In this document: positions 44,933 through 56,088 of the stretch, piece by piece | Numbering within the stretch: the stretch's first letter is position 1 | Layout: each line of letters begins with the position of its first letter | Source: Endomychus coccineus | Lineage: Eukaryota > Arthropoda > Insecta > Coleoptera > Endomychidae | Assembly (NCBI GenBank): GCA_958510875.1 | Contig: OY294070.1 | Coordinates: 19,769,631 to 19,833,630 of the forward strand | Reading direction: 5' to 3' | Length of the DNA stretch: 64,000 bases | Made by a program: the position numbers and the translations under genes | The notes under the pieces: model-generated | What the model saw: the letters and a program-made list of their open reading frames with translations, nothing else | Database searches by the model: none | What the model was told of the DNA's origin: nothing

Positions 44933-46709
44933 AAACATATAAAAGACAACGACAGACTGATCGAGATATAGACAGAGATAGATACAGATAGATAATAAGT
45001 TAATAGTTCTCTTCTCAAGTGCGAAATCTGTAACACCGTTCCGTGCTTCAGTGAATTAACATAAGGTAAATGATAGCTTAGTATTTGTTTCCCAGCATTA
45101 CGATTTACTGCATTCCGTGGTTTGCAAATGGTGACATTCGCATGATATCCGATTCCTGTAGTAGTCAGAAAATTGTTACATTGTACAATTGAGTTAATCC
45201 CGTCAAATGTTTAACCAAAGAGTTCTATATATAGAGTAGACAACTAAGCCTTTCACTGGTATGTTAACTGTTAACGGACATTCTGTCCTTCTCGCACATG
45301 TACTGCACTCTCATTCGCACGATGTGCGTAGTAGTAGTAACTCAACAGATTGATTGAAATCATGAAATGATCGAAGAAACGTTAAAACCAGATAAACACC
45401 TTCTAAGAACAAAAAATGAAGGCAACATAAGGAAATGTTTTGCTGTTTTTTTATTTATTAGTTTGAGAGAATGTATTATTGTATGGAAGTCAATGGAGGA
45501 CAATTTGAACATTTGATTTAAACACGCAGATTTAATTTTTTTCATTGTAAGCATGACAACACAATTCAATTTTTTTTCGAATGTGATTTTTTGAAGATTG
45601 TATAAGTTTGTAAAAAAGGCTCAATAAAAATGAGCTTGTACATTGTACAAATAACCAAAATAATCAAGGTGGCGCATTAGAGCAACAAAACTAATTTTTG
45701 GTGAAAACGGTCCATCAAATTTACGTTTTTTATACACCGTTGTAAAGAGGCTTCCAAGACTTTTCAAATGACGTATCACTCAACCCCTCTCCCCTATTCA
45801 ATTTTGAGGGGTTGAAGCGCCCCCTATTAGGGGGTTGCTCGTTCAAGCCTTAAATATACGTCAAAGGATGTCCCCCAAACAAAATCATTCGACGTGTTTC
45901 GGGAGATTTTTCCACTCACTATGGGATAAGAAATATACGGGGTGGCTCGTCTGAGATGGAACACCCTGTATATAGAACTCTTTCTGTCTAACCGCGCACC
46001 GATAAAATTCACGATTTGAATTAACACGTGAATTGAAAAATTCGAGTAATTGTACGGTGTCCGAGAGTGTGTTATATTTGAACGACATATATTTGTGCAC
46101 GCTGTGTCAATCCTGGAAGTATAAGTATATCCTAGAGACGACCAAACCATCAACTGCTTGCTCACGCTTGGTCAATCCCGGAAATATAAGCTGGTGTGGT
46201 TGTGTGTTTGATTATAGTAATGGTATCTTGTGCCGTATGTGAAGCCCCGGACATGAGTAGAACGGTTATTGCAGGTACGATAGTTGGGGTTTGTGCACGC
46301 TGTGTCAATCCCGGAGATATAAGCCCTGAATGTCTAGAATCTGAATATGTTGGGTGTATGAAATCTGTAACTGTCATACAGTCGGTGAACCCGTAGATAG
46401 CATAGGGCTGTGAATAGTAGAACAACTTCGACAGAATAAACTCTGTCAATTCACTATCCGAATATACCATAAAAATCTGATATCGTACAATTGCAAGCCT
46501 AGTACACACCAATATTGTTCAATCCGTCCACATTTTCACCATTTGATATATCGTAGTGTTGTGAACATTGCAACTGATAACGCTAACCGAATAATTACCG
46601 TGCGCCCTGTTATCACTCTAGCAACTGCTTGGTTTGTGTATTCCGTAAATGGTAAATGTAAATCATTTATTAACCGATTCTGTACCGTTGAATAGGAATT
46701 AAAGACTAT
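44933..46709. other. FAS intron with short repeats, no gene seen
   Basis: A GATA-rich patch lies at 44965-44998. At 45955-45985 the sequence CACCCTGTATAT resembles the outer end of the long-TIR elements (CAGGGTGTCC), so 45830-45985 may be a stray terminus. A 25-bp motif is repeated three times at 46098-46325 (separate entry). Confidence 0.4.
46098..46325 (+). repeat. Three copies of a GTCAATCCCGGA motif
   Basis: CTGTGTCAATCC(T/C)GGA(A/G)(A/G)TATAAG occurs at about 46102 and 46302, and a diverged copy (TTGGTCAATCCCGGAAATATA) at about 46169. Two of the three are preceded by 'tgtgcacg'. Function unknown. Confidence 0.6.
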
Positions 46710-47029
46710 AGTCCAGTAAATGAAGCATTTGATTCGGCGATTTTTTGCTCATTAACCGATTTTAACGTTTAAGGGCTTGTTTGATTCGTTATGATCCCTA
46801 GATCAAAGATGGACACTTTTGATTTCTGACAAATTGTTTATATTGTTAATAAACAATAAATAGTGTTAAATAATGGCTTCATCCAGAACGATCTTTAAAA
46901 AATTGAAAACTGCAGTTTTTATTGTTTTTAATCATCTAAATGTTGATTTTCATATGCCTAATCGGTAAACAAAGTGCTCTTAATGATCTAATTTGTTGAT
47001 AAACTAATTGTTTATTAACAAATGCTCGA

Positions 47030-47770
47030 GAAAATCAAAGTTACCTAAATGTTCGATATTGGACTCGTTTTCGGATATTTTTTATTCAATAATCGCAATT
47101 TTGAATGTGAAATTACAATTAACCATTAACATAATTTATTTATTAACAAATTGTTAATTAACAATTGCTCAAAAAAATAAAAGTTATCGATATTACAGTT
47201 GTTTTCGGATATTTTTGAGTCAATAATCATGATTTCGCATGTAAAAATAAAATTTATTGTTAATATCATTTGTTAATTAACAAATGCTTGAAAAAATCAA
47301 AATTATCTAAATGTTCGATATTGGACTCGTTTTCGGATATTTTTTACTCAATAATCGCAATTTTGAATGCGAAATTACAATTAATCATTAATATAATTTA
47401 TTAATTAACAAATTGTTCATTAACAATTGCTCAAAAAATATAAGTTATCGATATTACAGTTGTTTTCGGATATTTTTGAGTTAATAATCATGATTTTTAA
47501 TGTGAATCTCCAATTAATTGTTAATATAATTTGTTTATTAATTTATGCTCAACAAAATGAATGTTGTCTAAATGCTCGATATTACTGTCGTTTTCGGAAA
47601 TTTTTGAGTCAAGAATCATGATTTTGAATGTGTAACTTGAATTAATTCTTAATAGAGTTTGTTAATTAATAAATGCTCGAAAAAATGAATTTTATCTTAA
47701 TGTTCGATATTACAGTCGTTTTTTTATATTTTTTAATGAAAAATAATGTTTCTTAATATGAAACTGAAAT
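47030..47770. repeat. Tandem array in inverse orientation (left arm)
   Basis: Inverse B and A monomers alternate: TTGGACTCGTTTTCGGATAT near 47060 and 47320, and TTACAGTTGTTTTCGGATAT near 47196 and 47455. Two more diverged copies follow (near 47580 and 47710). The arm has about half the length of the right arm, so the palindrome is asymmetric. Confidence 0.85.
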
Positions 47771-47828
47771 TAATTCTACAAATGCTCGAGCAAAAAACCT
47801 GAAATCATGATTATTGACTCAAAAATAT

Positions 47829-49065
47829 CCGAAAACAACTGTAATATCGATAACTTTCATTTTTTTGAGCAATTGTTGATTAACAATTTGTTAATAAATA
47901 AATTATATTAATGGTTAATTGTAATTTCGCATTCAAAATTGCGATTATTGAGTAAAAAATATCCGAAACCGAGTCCAATATCGAACATTTAGATAATTTC
48001 GATTTTTTCAAGCATTTGTTAGTTAACAAATGATATTAACAATAAATTTTATTTTTACATGCGAAATCATGATTATTGACTCAAAAATGTCCGAAAACAA
48101 CTGTAATATCGATAACTTTTATTTTTTTGAGCAATTGGTAATCAACAATTTGTTAATAAATAAATTATATTAATGGTTAATTGTAATTTCGCATTCAAAA
48201 TTGCGATTATTGAGTAAAAAATATCCGAAACCGAGTCCAATATCGAACATTTAGATAATTTTGATTTTTTCAAGCATTTGTTAGTGAACAAATGATATTA
48301 ACAATAAATTTTATTTTTACATGCGAAATCATGATTATTGACTCAAAAATATCCGAAAACAACTGTAATATCGATAACTTTTATTTTTTTGAGCAATTGT
48401 TAATTAACAGTTTGTTAATAAATAAATTATGTTAATGATTAATTGTAATTTCGCATTCAAAATTGCGATTATTGAGTAAAAAATATCCGAAACCGAGTCC
48501 AATATCGAACATTTAGATAATTTTGATTTTTTCAAGCATTTGTTAGTTAACAAATGATATTAACAATAAATTTTATTTTTACATGCGAAATCATGATTAT
48601 TGACTCAAAATCCGAAAACAACTGTAATATCGACAACTTTTATTTTTTTGAGCAATTGTTAATTAACAATTTGTTAATAAATAAATTATATTAATGGTTA
48701 ATTGTAATTTCGCATTCAAAATTGCGATTATTGAGTAAAAAATATCCGAAACCGTGTCCAATATCGAACATTTAAATAATTTTGATTTTTTCAAGCATTT
48801 GTTAGTGAACAAATGATATTAACAATAAATTTTATTTTTACATGCGAAATCATGATTATTGACTCAAAAATATCCGAAAACAACTGTAATATCGATAACT
48901 TTTATTTTTTTGAGCAATTGTTAATTAACAATTTGTTAATAAATAAATTATATTAATGGTTAATTGTAATTTCGCATTCAAAATTGCGATTATTGAGTAA
49001 AAAATATCCGAAAACGAGTCCAATATCGAACATTCAGGTAACTTTGATTTTCTCGAGCATTTGTT
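47829..49065. repeat. Tandem array, five 261-bp AB units (right arm)
   Basis: A monomers start (TCCGAAAACAACTG) at 47829, 48090, 48352, 48611 and 48873. B monomers start (TCCGAAACCGAGTCC or variants) at 47962, 48224, 48486, 48745 and 49007. Periods are 261, 262, 259 and 262 bp. A and B are themselves diverged copies of one ancestor (shared TCCGAAA...AATATCGA and ATTATTGA(G/C)T(A/C)AAAAATA). Within each lies a short palindrome such as TTGTTAATTAACAA. Confidence 0.9.
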
Positions 49066-49884
49066 AATAAGCAATTAGTTTATCAACAAATTAGATCATT
49101 AAGAGCACTTTGTTTACCGATTAGGCATATGAAAATCAACATTTAGATGATTAAAAACAATAAAAACTGCAGTTTTCAATTTTTTAAAGATCGTTCTGGA
49201 TGAAGCCATTATTTAACACTATTTATTGTTTATTAACAATATAAACAATTTGTCAGAAATCAAAAGTGTCCATCTTTGATCTAGGGATCATAACGAATCA
49301 AACAAGCCCTTAAACGTCAAAATCGGTTCATGAGCAAAAAATCGCCGAAGTCGGGTCGATTTTGGGCTTCATTTACTGGACTACTATGTGTAACCGTTTT
49401 CTTTCACCGATTGACCTTCTTTGCATTTCCACCGTTTAATTGCATCCAATAGTTATTATCCGAGTGTACTTCTTCGAATGTATTTGATATTTGGAATTCC
49501 CCGTTTTATTCAGCTATTTCTGCTCCATCTTTTCATGAGACAAAGCACGTCACAATAAATCAATTTTCCTTATTTTTAACTGTCTATTTTGTTTGCTTCA
49601 CGGTAACCCTTGTGTGTTGGCTTGCCTGTATCGCGGATCCTTACCTGTTTGCTGTAGTCTAGTTGTCATAAGTCATTTGTACACGGATATTAGTCTGTTA
49701 ATTGCATGAAATATTCATTGTATAGAGTTTAAAAAGGTAGTTAATAGAGTAGTGAATAATATTCTGGAACGTTACTTTGGTCATTGTAGATAAGCAGTCA
49801 GATCGTAGGCTGAATGGTGGATATGTTTCTGGCTTCTATAGTTTGTGAGACTTGTTATCCTCATTGTACATGAGTCTGAACGTA

Positions 49885-51668
49885 AGATGAATATTTATCA
49901 TCAGAATGTTAGAGGATTAACAACCAAAACGGCCACTCTTCGCAATAGTATTTTGTCAGAGAATTTTGACGTCATCATGCTCACGGAGACTTGACTGCAC
50001 GAAGATATATACAATTTTCAGATGTTTCTAAATTGATTTCTGTTCATACAAAATTAGAGATGATTTTGGTAAAGGCTGATATATCTCTTGTGTTTGCCAA
50101 CTCAACTCACAGATATACCGTGGGTTAGCGTCTGCCTTTGACACACTGTCGCATGACATAGCAATCAAGGATAGGCTGGTAATCACTGGGGACTTCAATA
50201 TTCCAAGCATAGTTGGAATGCAATACGACTTCAACTCTGGAATGAATTCCAGGTGTGTGAAGGAGATTTTGGCCCTTTTGCTCTGAGATCGCTCAACTGC
50301 TGCATGAATGAGGATGGTAGAACACTTGATTTGATTCTTAGTGACTTAAATCTTGAGGTTAGTGTGGAGGATGAGCCTCTAGTAATTGTCGATCTAAAGC
50401 ATCCAGATCTACAAATGGTAGTTAACATCCTCCATGATGATTGTTATAATACCACGGACAATAGAAATCTAGGCAGGTACGATTTCAGAAATGCCTATTT
50501 TATCTTACTGACTGAGATGCTGAGGGATTGTGATTGGCAGATGCCAGGTCACTGTCGTGATGTAAACGACGCTGTATTCTATGACAAGTTTTAGATATTT
50601 GTGTTACAGGTGTTGGATTGAAGAGGAGACGTTTCCCAGCTTGGTTCACAGGTAAAATAATAACGGATTTAAGGATGAAGGAGTTCCATAGAAAACGGAA
50701 AAACACGTCTCCGCTTCACTTAACTCAGTAACTCTGATAAAGTTTATAAAAAAAGAAATCAAAACTGCTTGCAATGATTATGTCACTCAAATAGAAAAGG
50801 CAAGAAATTCAAGTTATGCTATAGACGAGAAACTGCTAGTATATATTTTCTGTACAAGCCGTGTGGTTTTCCATTTTGGGGTATGCCTCTATTGTTTGGA
50901 ATCCTTCCACATCCATTGTTTTACAGGCGATTGAGACGATTCAGAATTTGGCTGTTGAATATATGTACTTCAAAAAGTATCGAAGATAGCCTCCATTTGG
51001 TTCCTATTCAGCAATTCGTCAGGAGTTTGACCTTATCAAGCTATGCTATAGATGAGAAACTACTAGTATATATTTTCTGTACAAGCTGTGTGATTTCTTA
51101 TAGATTTACCGCAGCTACTTTCAGCGCTGAAATTTTATACTTTCAACAGCAGGATACGTCACAGACAGCTACTTTTCTACGCTCCTACGCGTAGCGATTC
51201 TCCTATCACTAGAATGTGTAAGATTTATAATAAGCACTGTGCATATCTGGAGTGTGGATTGTTCAATGTGAGCGTGCGACAGTATCGACAAGGTTTGTTT
51301 GAGTTGAGTAATGCAGTTCAACGGGAGGCGGTTCGGGTTGGTAGGAGTGATTTTTTAAGGATGTGGTGATATGTTGGCGAGTGCTCTAGATAGTGACAGA
51401 CAGATCTGGGGGGACTTGTGGGTACCGATGGCCGAGGAAGTAGTGGGGTAGTTGTGTGTCAGCAGTGGGGTTGTAGATTAGTTTCAGTTTTGTTGTATTA
51501 ATTGAGTATTTGATTTTTCTTACATTTTTGTTGTTGTTTTTTTTAAACTACATATAGTTTGTTTTCATTAATTAATGGACGGCTTTTATACAACTCTAGA
51601 ACATGTAATTAGGTTATGAGTGATTGTAATCTGTTTGTTCTTGTGAAATAAATAAATAAATAAATAAA
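49885..51668 (+). mobile_element. Jockey/CR1-type LINE with internal deletion
   Basis: From an endonuclease start to a 3' tail of AAATA repeats (51648-51668). The RT core is deleted. 50810-50860 and 51038-51090 share a near-identical 50-bp block ('gctatagacgagaaactgct', 'tagtatatattttctgtaca'), so the junction involved duplication. Lies in the intron between the ER and KR exons of FAS. Confidence 0.7.
49887..51366 (+). pseudogene. LINE endonuclease/ORF2 remnant
   Basis: Starts MNIYHQNVRGLTTKTATLRN with VIMLTET, where TGA at about 49993 replaces the Trp of ETWL. LVITGDFNIPS follows near 50180, and 50253-50594 reads EDGRTLDLILSDLNLEVSVE. The RT is absent. C-terminal codons (AYLECGLFNVSVRQYRQG) lie near 51240-51290. 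Multiple stops. Confidence 0.65.
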
Positions 51669-51711
51669 CAATGTTAGAATGTTAGAAGACTTGAAATGAT
51701 AACTTACTAAC

Positions 51712-52180
51712 CTAGGATAACATTTGAATTCTTTGGATAATTCCTTGTTTGTTTCTCCGTTGATTCGTACTAACACTTTGCCAATATGTTTGCCAGACGT
51801 CATGTATCTAAAACTGTCCTCTAACTGATCCATTCCGAAGACCGTTCTTGGTAACGGTTTTATCATACCGTTCCTCAACCCCGTCTGGAAGGAATTATAG
51901 AGTGTTCGTTTTCTATCGTCGTCGCAATTAAAATATTGGTCAAGCATAATTCCGTAAAAACTAGCTTCTCTCTTGAGAAGCGTCAACGCTAATGAGTTAT
52001 TACTGGCCAAATCGAATTTTCCTATTTCCATGAATCGTCCACAACGCGCCAGACAACGAACAGATGCTATTTGTTTTTCTTCGGCAAGGGAGTTCAAAAC
52101 GATGTCGACTCCTTTCCCTCCTGTCTCATTCATGACCATCGATTCGAACGAAACGTCGCGTGAATTCCCTATTTGTCGAT
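51712..52180 (-). CDS. FASN: Fatty acid synthase (right copy), enoyl reductase C-terminal exon
   Basis: A 469-nt exon, the longest seen. It starts RQIGNSRDVSFESMVMNETG and continues GGKGVDIVLNSLAEEKQIAS, CGRFMEIGKFDLASNN, KPLPRTVFGMDQLEDSFRYM and GKHIGKVLVRI, the second half of the medium-chain-type enoyl reductase that uses NADPH to reduce the enoyl intermediate. Acceptor TTCCATTCCAG ends at 52181; donor AG|GTTAGT starts at 51711. Phases match. Intact. Confidence 0.95.
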
Positions 52181-52531
52181 CTGGAATGGAAACGACGGTT
52201 TACGAAATTTATTGATTCATGCATTCATTAACGGGATAAACTCTTTTGCAGTGTATTAAACATAACAAGGTCAACTGTATCGTAAATTATAAAAAGAGGC
52301 TAAATTGAACATATACAGATACGAAGGAGCAAGATAAGAAGTCCCTGAAAAATGAAACAATAAATGATTTATTTGATAAAAACTTATTTCGTTTCTCAAC
52401 ATAATCGTCTTGTAGCCAGATACACTTCGTCCAACGTTTTTCTAATTTTTCAAATCCTTCCAAATAATACGATTTCGGCAATCCTTCAAATGCGATGATC
52501 ACATCGTTGGAGCCAAATCTCTCCCACCGAG

Positions 52532-52793
52532 CTATTTTTTTAAGTTTGGAAATAGATAAAAATCGCAGGGAACCAAATCTGGAGAATATGATGGATGACG
52601 AACCAATTCGTAGTGCAATTCATGCAATTTTGCCATTGCGACTGCGGACCTGTGTACCGGTGGATTGTTCTGTTGGAAGAGTACTTTTCTCTTTGCCAAA
52701 TGCGATTGCTTTCGCTTCAAATCGGCGACGAATACGATCCAAAAGCTTCGCATAATATACCCCGGTGATAGTTTTGCTCTTTTCAAGGTAATG
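52532..52793 (-). pseudogene. Mariner transposase, C-terminal block
   Basis: YLEKSKTITGVYYAKLLDRI, QQNNPPVHRSAVAMAKLHEL and HPSYSPDLVPCDFYLFPNLK. The second catalytic Asp reads Asn (QQNNPP), as in the copy at 38392. A frameshift lies near 52690. Confidence 0.8.
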
Positions 52794-53386
52794 TACAGGA
52801 TGTCCCATTTTAGGTACTTTTGCGGGTTATCTCCTTTATTTTTAAAGATAGAGAGTTGCGGTTTTCGCGACACTGTGCTACTTTTTCGTAAAACTCAAGA
52901 TGCCGTCAACAGAATTTTCATAGCCCTTTTAGTTTTTAAGATACAGGGCATTTCTGAAAATGTTGCATTTTGTGACCCCCCTCGTATCTCCGTTATCCTT
53001 CAACTTATCGAGAAGGTAAAATAACATTCTAATAGTTTTTTTTTCCGTAGAATGCAGTGGTGTAGATAACTGTTGTTACATATTTACTGTTTTTGAGTTA
53101 TAAAGCAAACTTATGTTTTTTTAAATGGAACACCTGTATATTTATAGACTATAAAATTTGTCTTTTTTTTACCTTTTCAAAAATATATGATAGTATAAAC
53201 TTTTTTTCAGAAACACGCAAATATTTGACAATTTTCAGAAATTAAATACATATTTTAATAGTAGGCCATTGATATTGTTTATGACAAGAAACAGAAATAA
53301 ACGTCAAATCTCTATCGCATTTAAGCTGTTTATTTTCGTTCTTTTGGTATCATTATTCAATAGATATTTATCAATTTTTCCGAATA

Positions 53387-53484
53387 ATGGCAGTTTACGA
53401 AAATTATGAGAAATATGATATGATGGTATGTTTTATACAGAGTAAAGAAAATTCTGAAGAAGCTTCGGAATTATACTTCCAAAG
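53387..53484 (+). CDS. Long-TIR element transposase, exon 1
   Basis: ATG at 53387 begins MAVYENYEKYDMMVCFIQSK and ends FQR with the donor AAAG|GTGAGT. This is the N-terminal HTH-like (DUF4817-type) segment. A 59-nt intron (53485-53543, ending TTGTTAG) follows; splicing restores the common YxRYPERRQP motif. This is the intact exon of a gene with a frameshift in exon 2. Confidence 0.75.
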
Positions 53485-53543
53485 GTGAGTAAGCTATTAT
53501 GGCTATGAAAATCTCTATTATCATTTAAATTTTTGCTTGTTAG

Positions 53544-54496
53544 ATATCCAGAAAGAAGGCAACCGTTTTTTGGGATATTTGCCCGTTTAAAAGCAAATTT
53601 AGTTGAGCACGGATCATTTGTTCACCCGCGCCCTAAAACATACAACAAAGAGAACAGGGAAAGAAAAGAGATAGATACTTTAGGATATATAGAAGCAACA
53701 CCTTCGTCCTCATGTAGAAAAATTGAGAAGGAAATTGGTGTGCCAAAAACTAAGGCTCAGAGGATCTTGAAGAAATATAAGTATCATCCATACAAATTTA
53801 ATATACTACATTTGCATCCTGGCGATGCCGAGCGCCGGGCACTGTTTTGCCAGTGGTATTTGCAACAAATCGATGCTAACGATTCATTTGGCAGACTTGT
53901 TATCTGGTCAGACGAATGCTGGCATTTTCAATCGTTACAATACCAGGAACTGGCGTAGTGAAAATCTGCATTTAATGTTTGAAAGGGCACAACAAGGACG
54001 CTTTGGAGTTGGGGTTTCATGTTTTATTTTGGGTAGACATATAGTTTATAGGATTTTTGAAGGAGGTCTTACAGCACGTAAATACCTAGAAATTCTTGAG
54101 GAAGTTATTCCAGAACTGCTCGAAAACATTCCATTAGCCCAGTATAATGATGTTTACCTACAGCAAGATGGTGCCCCAAGTCATAACTCTAGGCTCTTAA
54201 GGGCCTTTCTAAATAATAACTTCCCTCAAAGATGGATAGGTACCAACGGACCTGTTAGATGGCCTCCACGATCACCAGATCTCTCAATTTTAGATTTTTT
54301 TTTATGGGGCTATATACAAAATGAAGTATATAAAACTCGATATGACGGCATTGCAGAACTTCGAGAGGCAATTCATTTAGCTTTTCGAAATCTGCGAATG
54401 AGAACAATGGTTCTTTTGAACGCTATTCAAAGAATCTCGAAGATGTGCCAATTTTGCATTAGTGAAAATGGTGGTCAATTTGAACATCACATTTAA
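53544..54496 (+). pseudogene. Long-TIR element transposase, exon 2, one frameshift
   Basis: Starts YPERRQPFFGIFARLKANL (end of DUF4817-type region), then IEKEIGVPKTKAQRILKKYK (second HTH) and LVIWSDECWHF (first catalytic Asp). A one-base shift near 53915-53930 moves the frame; the rest reads open to 54496: VYLQQDGAPSHNSRLLRAF, FPQRWIGTNGPVRWPPRSPD and LDFFLWGYIQNEVY. Between the second Asp (QQDGAP) and the third (LDFF) there are 41 residues, a DD41D spacing. It ends CISENGGQFEHHI. Only one lesion separates it from an open frame, so it is fairly young. Confidence 0.85.
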
Positions 54497-55155
54497 TTTT
54501 TTTTAATAATGTTATTTTTTTGTGTTTTTGTTATATTGTCACTTTACGCCACAAAACTGTTGTTACAAACTTACTGTTAGAAAAAAGATCTATGGGAATT
54601 TTTTTTAATAGATACCTATATACAAGGTATCCAATTATTTGTTAGTAATATGTAAGTTGCACTTGTTTATTATTGTTATCCATAGCCTACTATTAAAATA
54701 TGTATTTAATTTCTGAAAATTGTCAATTATTTGCGTGTTTCTGAAAAAAAGTTTATACTATCATATATTTTTGAAAAGGAAAAAAAAAGACAAATTTTAA
54801 AATCCATAAATATACAGGATGTTCCATTTAAAAAAACATAAGTTTACTCTATAACTCAAAAACAGTGAATATGTAACAAAAGTTATCTACACCACTGCAT
54901 TCTACGGAAAAAAATCTATTAGAATGTTATTTTACCTTTTCGATAAGTTGGAGGATAACGGAGATACGAGGGGGGTCACAAAATGCAACATTTTCAGAAA
55001 TGCCCTGTATCTTAAAAACTAAAAGGGCTATGAAAATTCTGTTGATGGCATCTTGAGTTTTACGAAAAAGTAGCATAGTGTCGCGAAAACTGCAACTCTC
55101 TATCTTCAAAAATAAAGGAGATACCCCGCAAAAGTACCCAAAATGGGACACCCTG

Positions 55156-55620
55156 TACTATAAACCCACTTTGGCCTTTTTCGGCTTCGATTCGCCTGGA
55201 CAAGCCAACCGTTTCGATAATTATTTGCTCTGGTGTATTGTGATGGATCCATGTTTCATCTACGGTTACGAAACACTGCAAAATGTTTTTCTTATCGCCC
55301 TTGAACATAGCCAAACAATCCTTTGAAGTTGTCACACGGTCGTGCTTGTTGTCAACAGAGATCAAATGCGGTACCCATTTAGCAGATACTTCCTCATATT
55401 CAACAACGTACCCGTTCGGTTGAGATGCCCATAGCTCAGCAATCTCGTGCACTCCAACTCGATGATCATCCAATATCATACCATAGATTTCATCTACGAT
55501 TCGTGGCGTTGTACCTCCAATTGGATGAACAGAACGTTCGGCATCCTTTGTGGTCATACTATCACAATGAAATTCAGTAAGCCTTTTGTGATTCGTTGTA
55601 ATCGCTGGTGAAGAGCTCAC
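55156..55620 (-). pseudogene. Mariner transposase, N-terminal block
   Basis: Minus strand reads HCDSMTTKDAERSVHPIGG, TPRIVDEIYGMILDDHRVGV, SAKWVPHLISVDNKHDRVTT and ILQCFVTVDETWIHHNTPE (first catalytic Asp in VDET). WVPHL is the mariner linker signature. Interrupted after EAEKGQSGF by the nested element. Confidence 0.85.
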
Positions 55621-56088
55621 ATAATGCTTAACAAGCGAGGCTTTGGCTTACATAATATTTTTTCCACGCAAGAAATATTGTTTAATCATGACGCGAAATT
55701 CACTTGTTTCCATGTTTACAAGAATCTTCAAAGTTGTCTGCGTTTGATGGGTATCAAAACAGAAATGAATTACATATCAGTCTGAAAATTTTAATGCGTT
55801 CTAGTTGAAGATGGTACATCACAAATGTTACATGAGATTTTCGATTATGTTGCCATCGGTTTTATTTCCAGGGACTTTTCACCTTACCCTCGTATACATA
55901 ATTAATCTGCTTACCTACCACCGCTGGATCACATGATGGAGAACAAAGATCCGGAAAACCCCCGCAGCGATTAAATTACAAATCAGATATTGAAAAATAT
56001 AACGAAAAATGCTATATTATACCGGGATATCAAAAATTATCTTGGTCAAGGGTGGTTGTGGAATCTAAAGCGTGTGTCTTACTTTACG

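Larger units (their letters stand above)
46710..49382. mobile_element. Foldback-type palindromic element with tandem-repeat arms
   Basis: 2,673 bp flanked by the 5-bp direct repeat ACTAT (46705-46709 and 49383-49387). The termini are inverted: AGTCCAGTAAATGAAGC at the left and its exact inverse at the right. About 320 bp of subterminal sequence is shared by both ends. Then come arms made of alternating monomers A (about 133 bp) and B (about 128 bp), about 261 bp per AB pair, with the two arms in opposite orientation. No coding capacity. Class unknown. Confidence 0.8.
52796..55155 (+). mobile_element. Long-TIR DD41D-type transposon nested in mariner
   Basis: 2.36 kb. Termini CAGGATGTCCCATTTTAGG and inverse CAGGGTGTCCCATTTTGGG, bordered by TA on both sides (52794-52795, 55156-55157). 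The inverted repeats run about 480 bp: 52796-53275 against the inverse of 54655-55155, with only scattered differences by eye. It encodes a DUF4817/DDE transposase. Sister of 6144-8322 in layout and protein, though the terminal sequences differ beyond the first few bases. Confidence 0.88.
52320..55894 (-). mobile_element. Mariner-family element split by a nested long-TIR transposon
   Basis: Outer ends are TACGAAGGAGCAAGATAAG at 52320 and the inverse of TACGAGGGTAAGGTGAAAAG at 55894, the same family as 38392-39597. The transposase reads on the minus strand in two blocks separated by 52796-55155. At the junction about 57 bp of mariner sequence is missing relative to the intact-length copy at 39054-39112. 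Located in a FAS enoyl reductase intron. Confidence 0.85.

Noticed and set aside
45827..46512. Overlapping short ORFs on both strands
   Set aside because: They overlie short repeated motifs; frames conflict and none has a recognisable domain.
47829..49065. Regularly spaced repeats considered as a CRISPR-like array
   Set aside because: The units are 261-bp tandem repeats with no unique spacers, inside a eukaryotic palindromic element.
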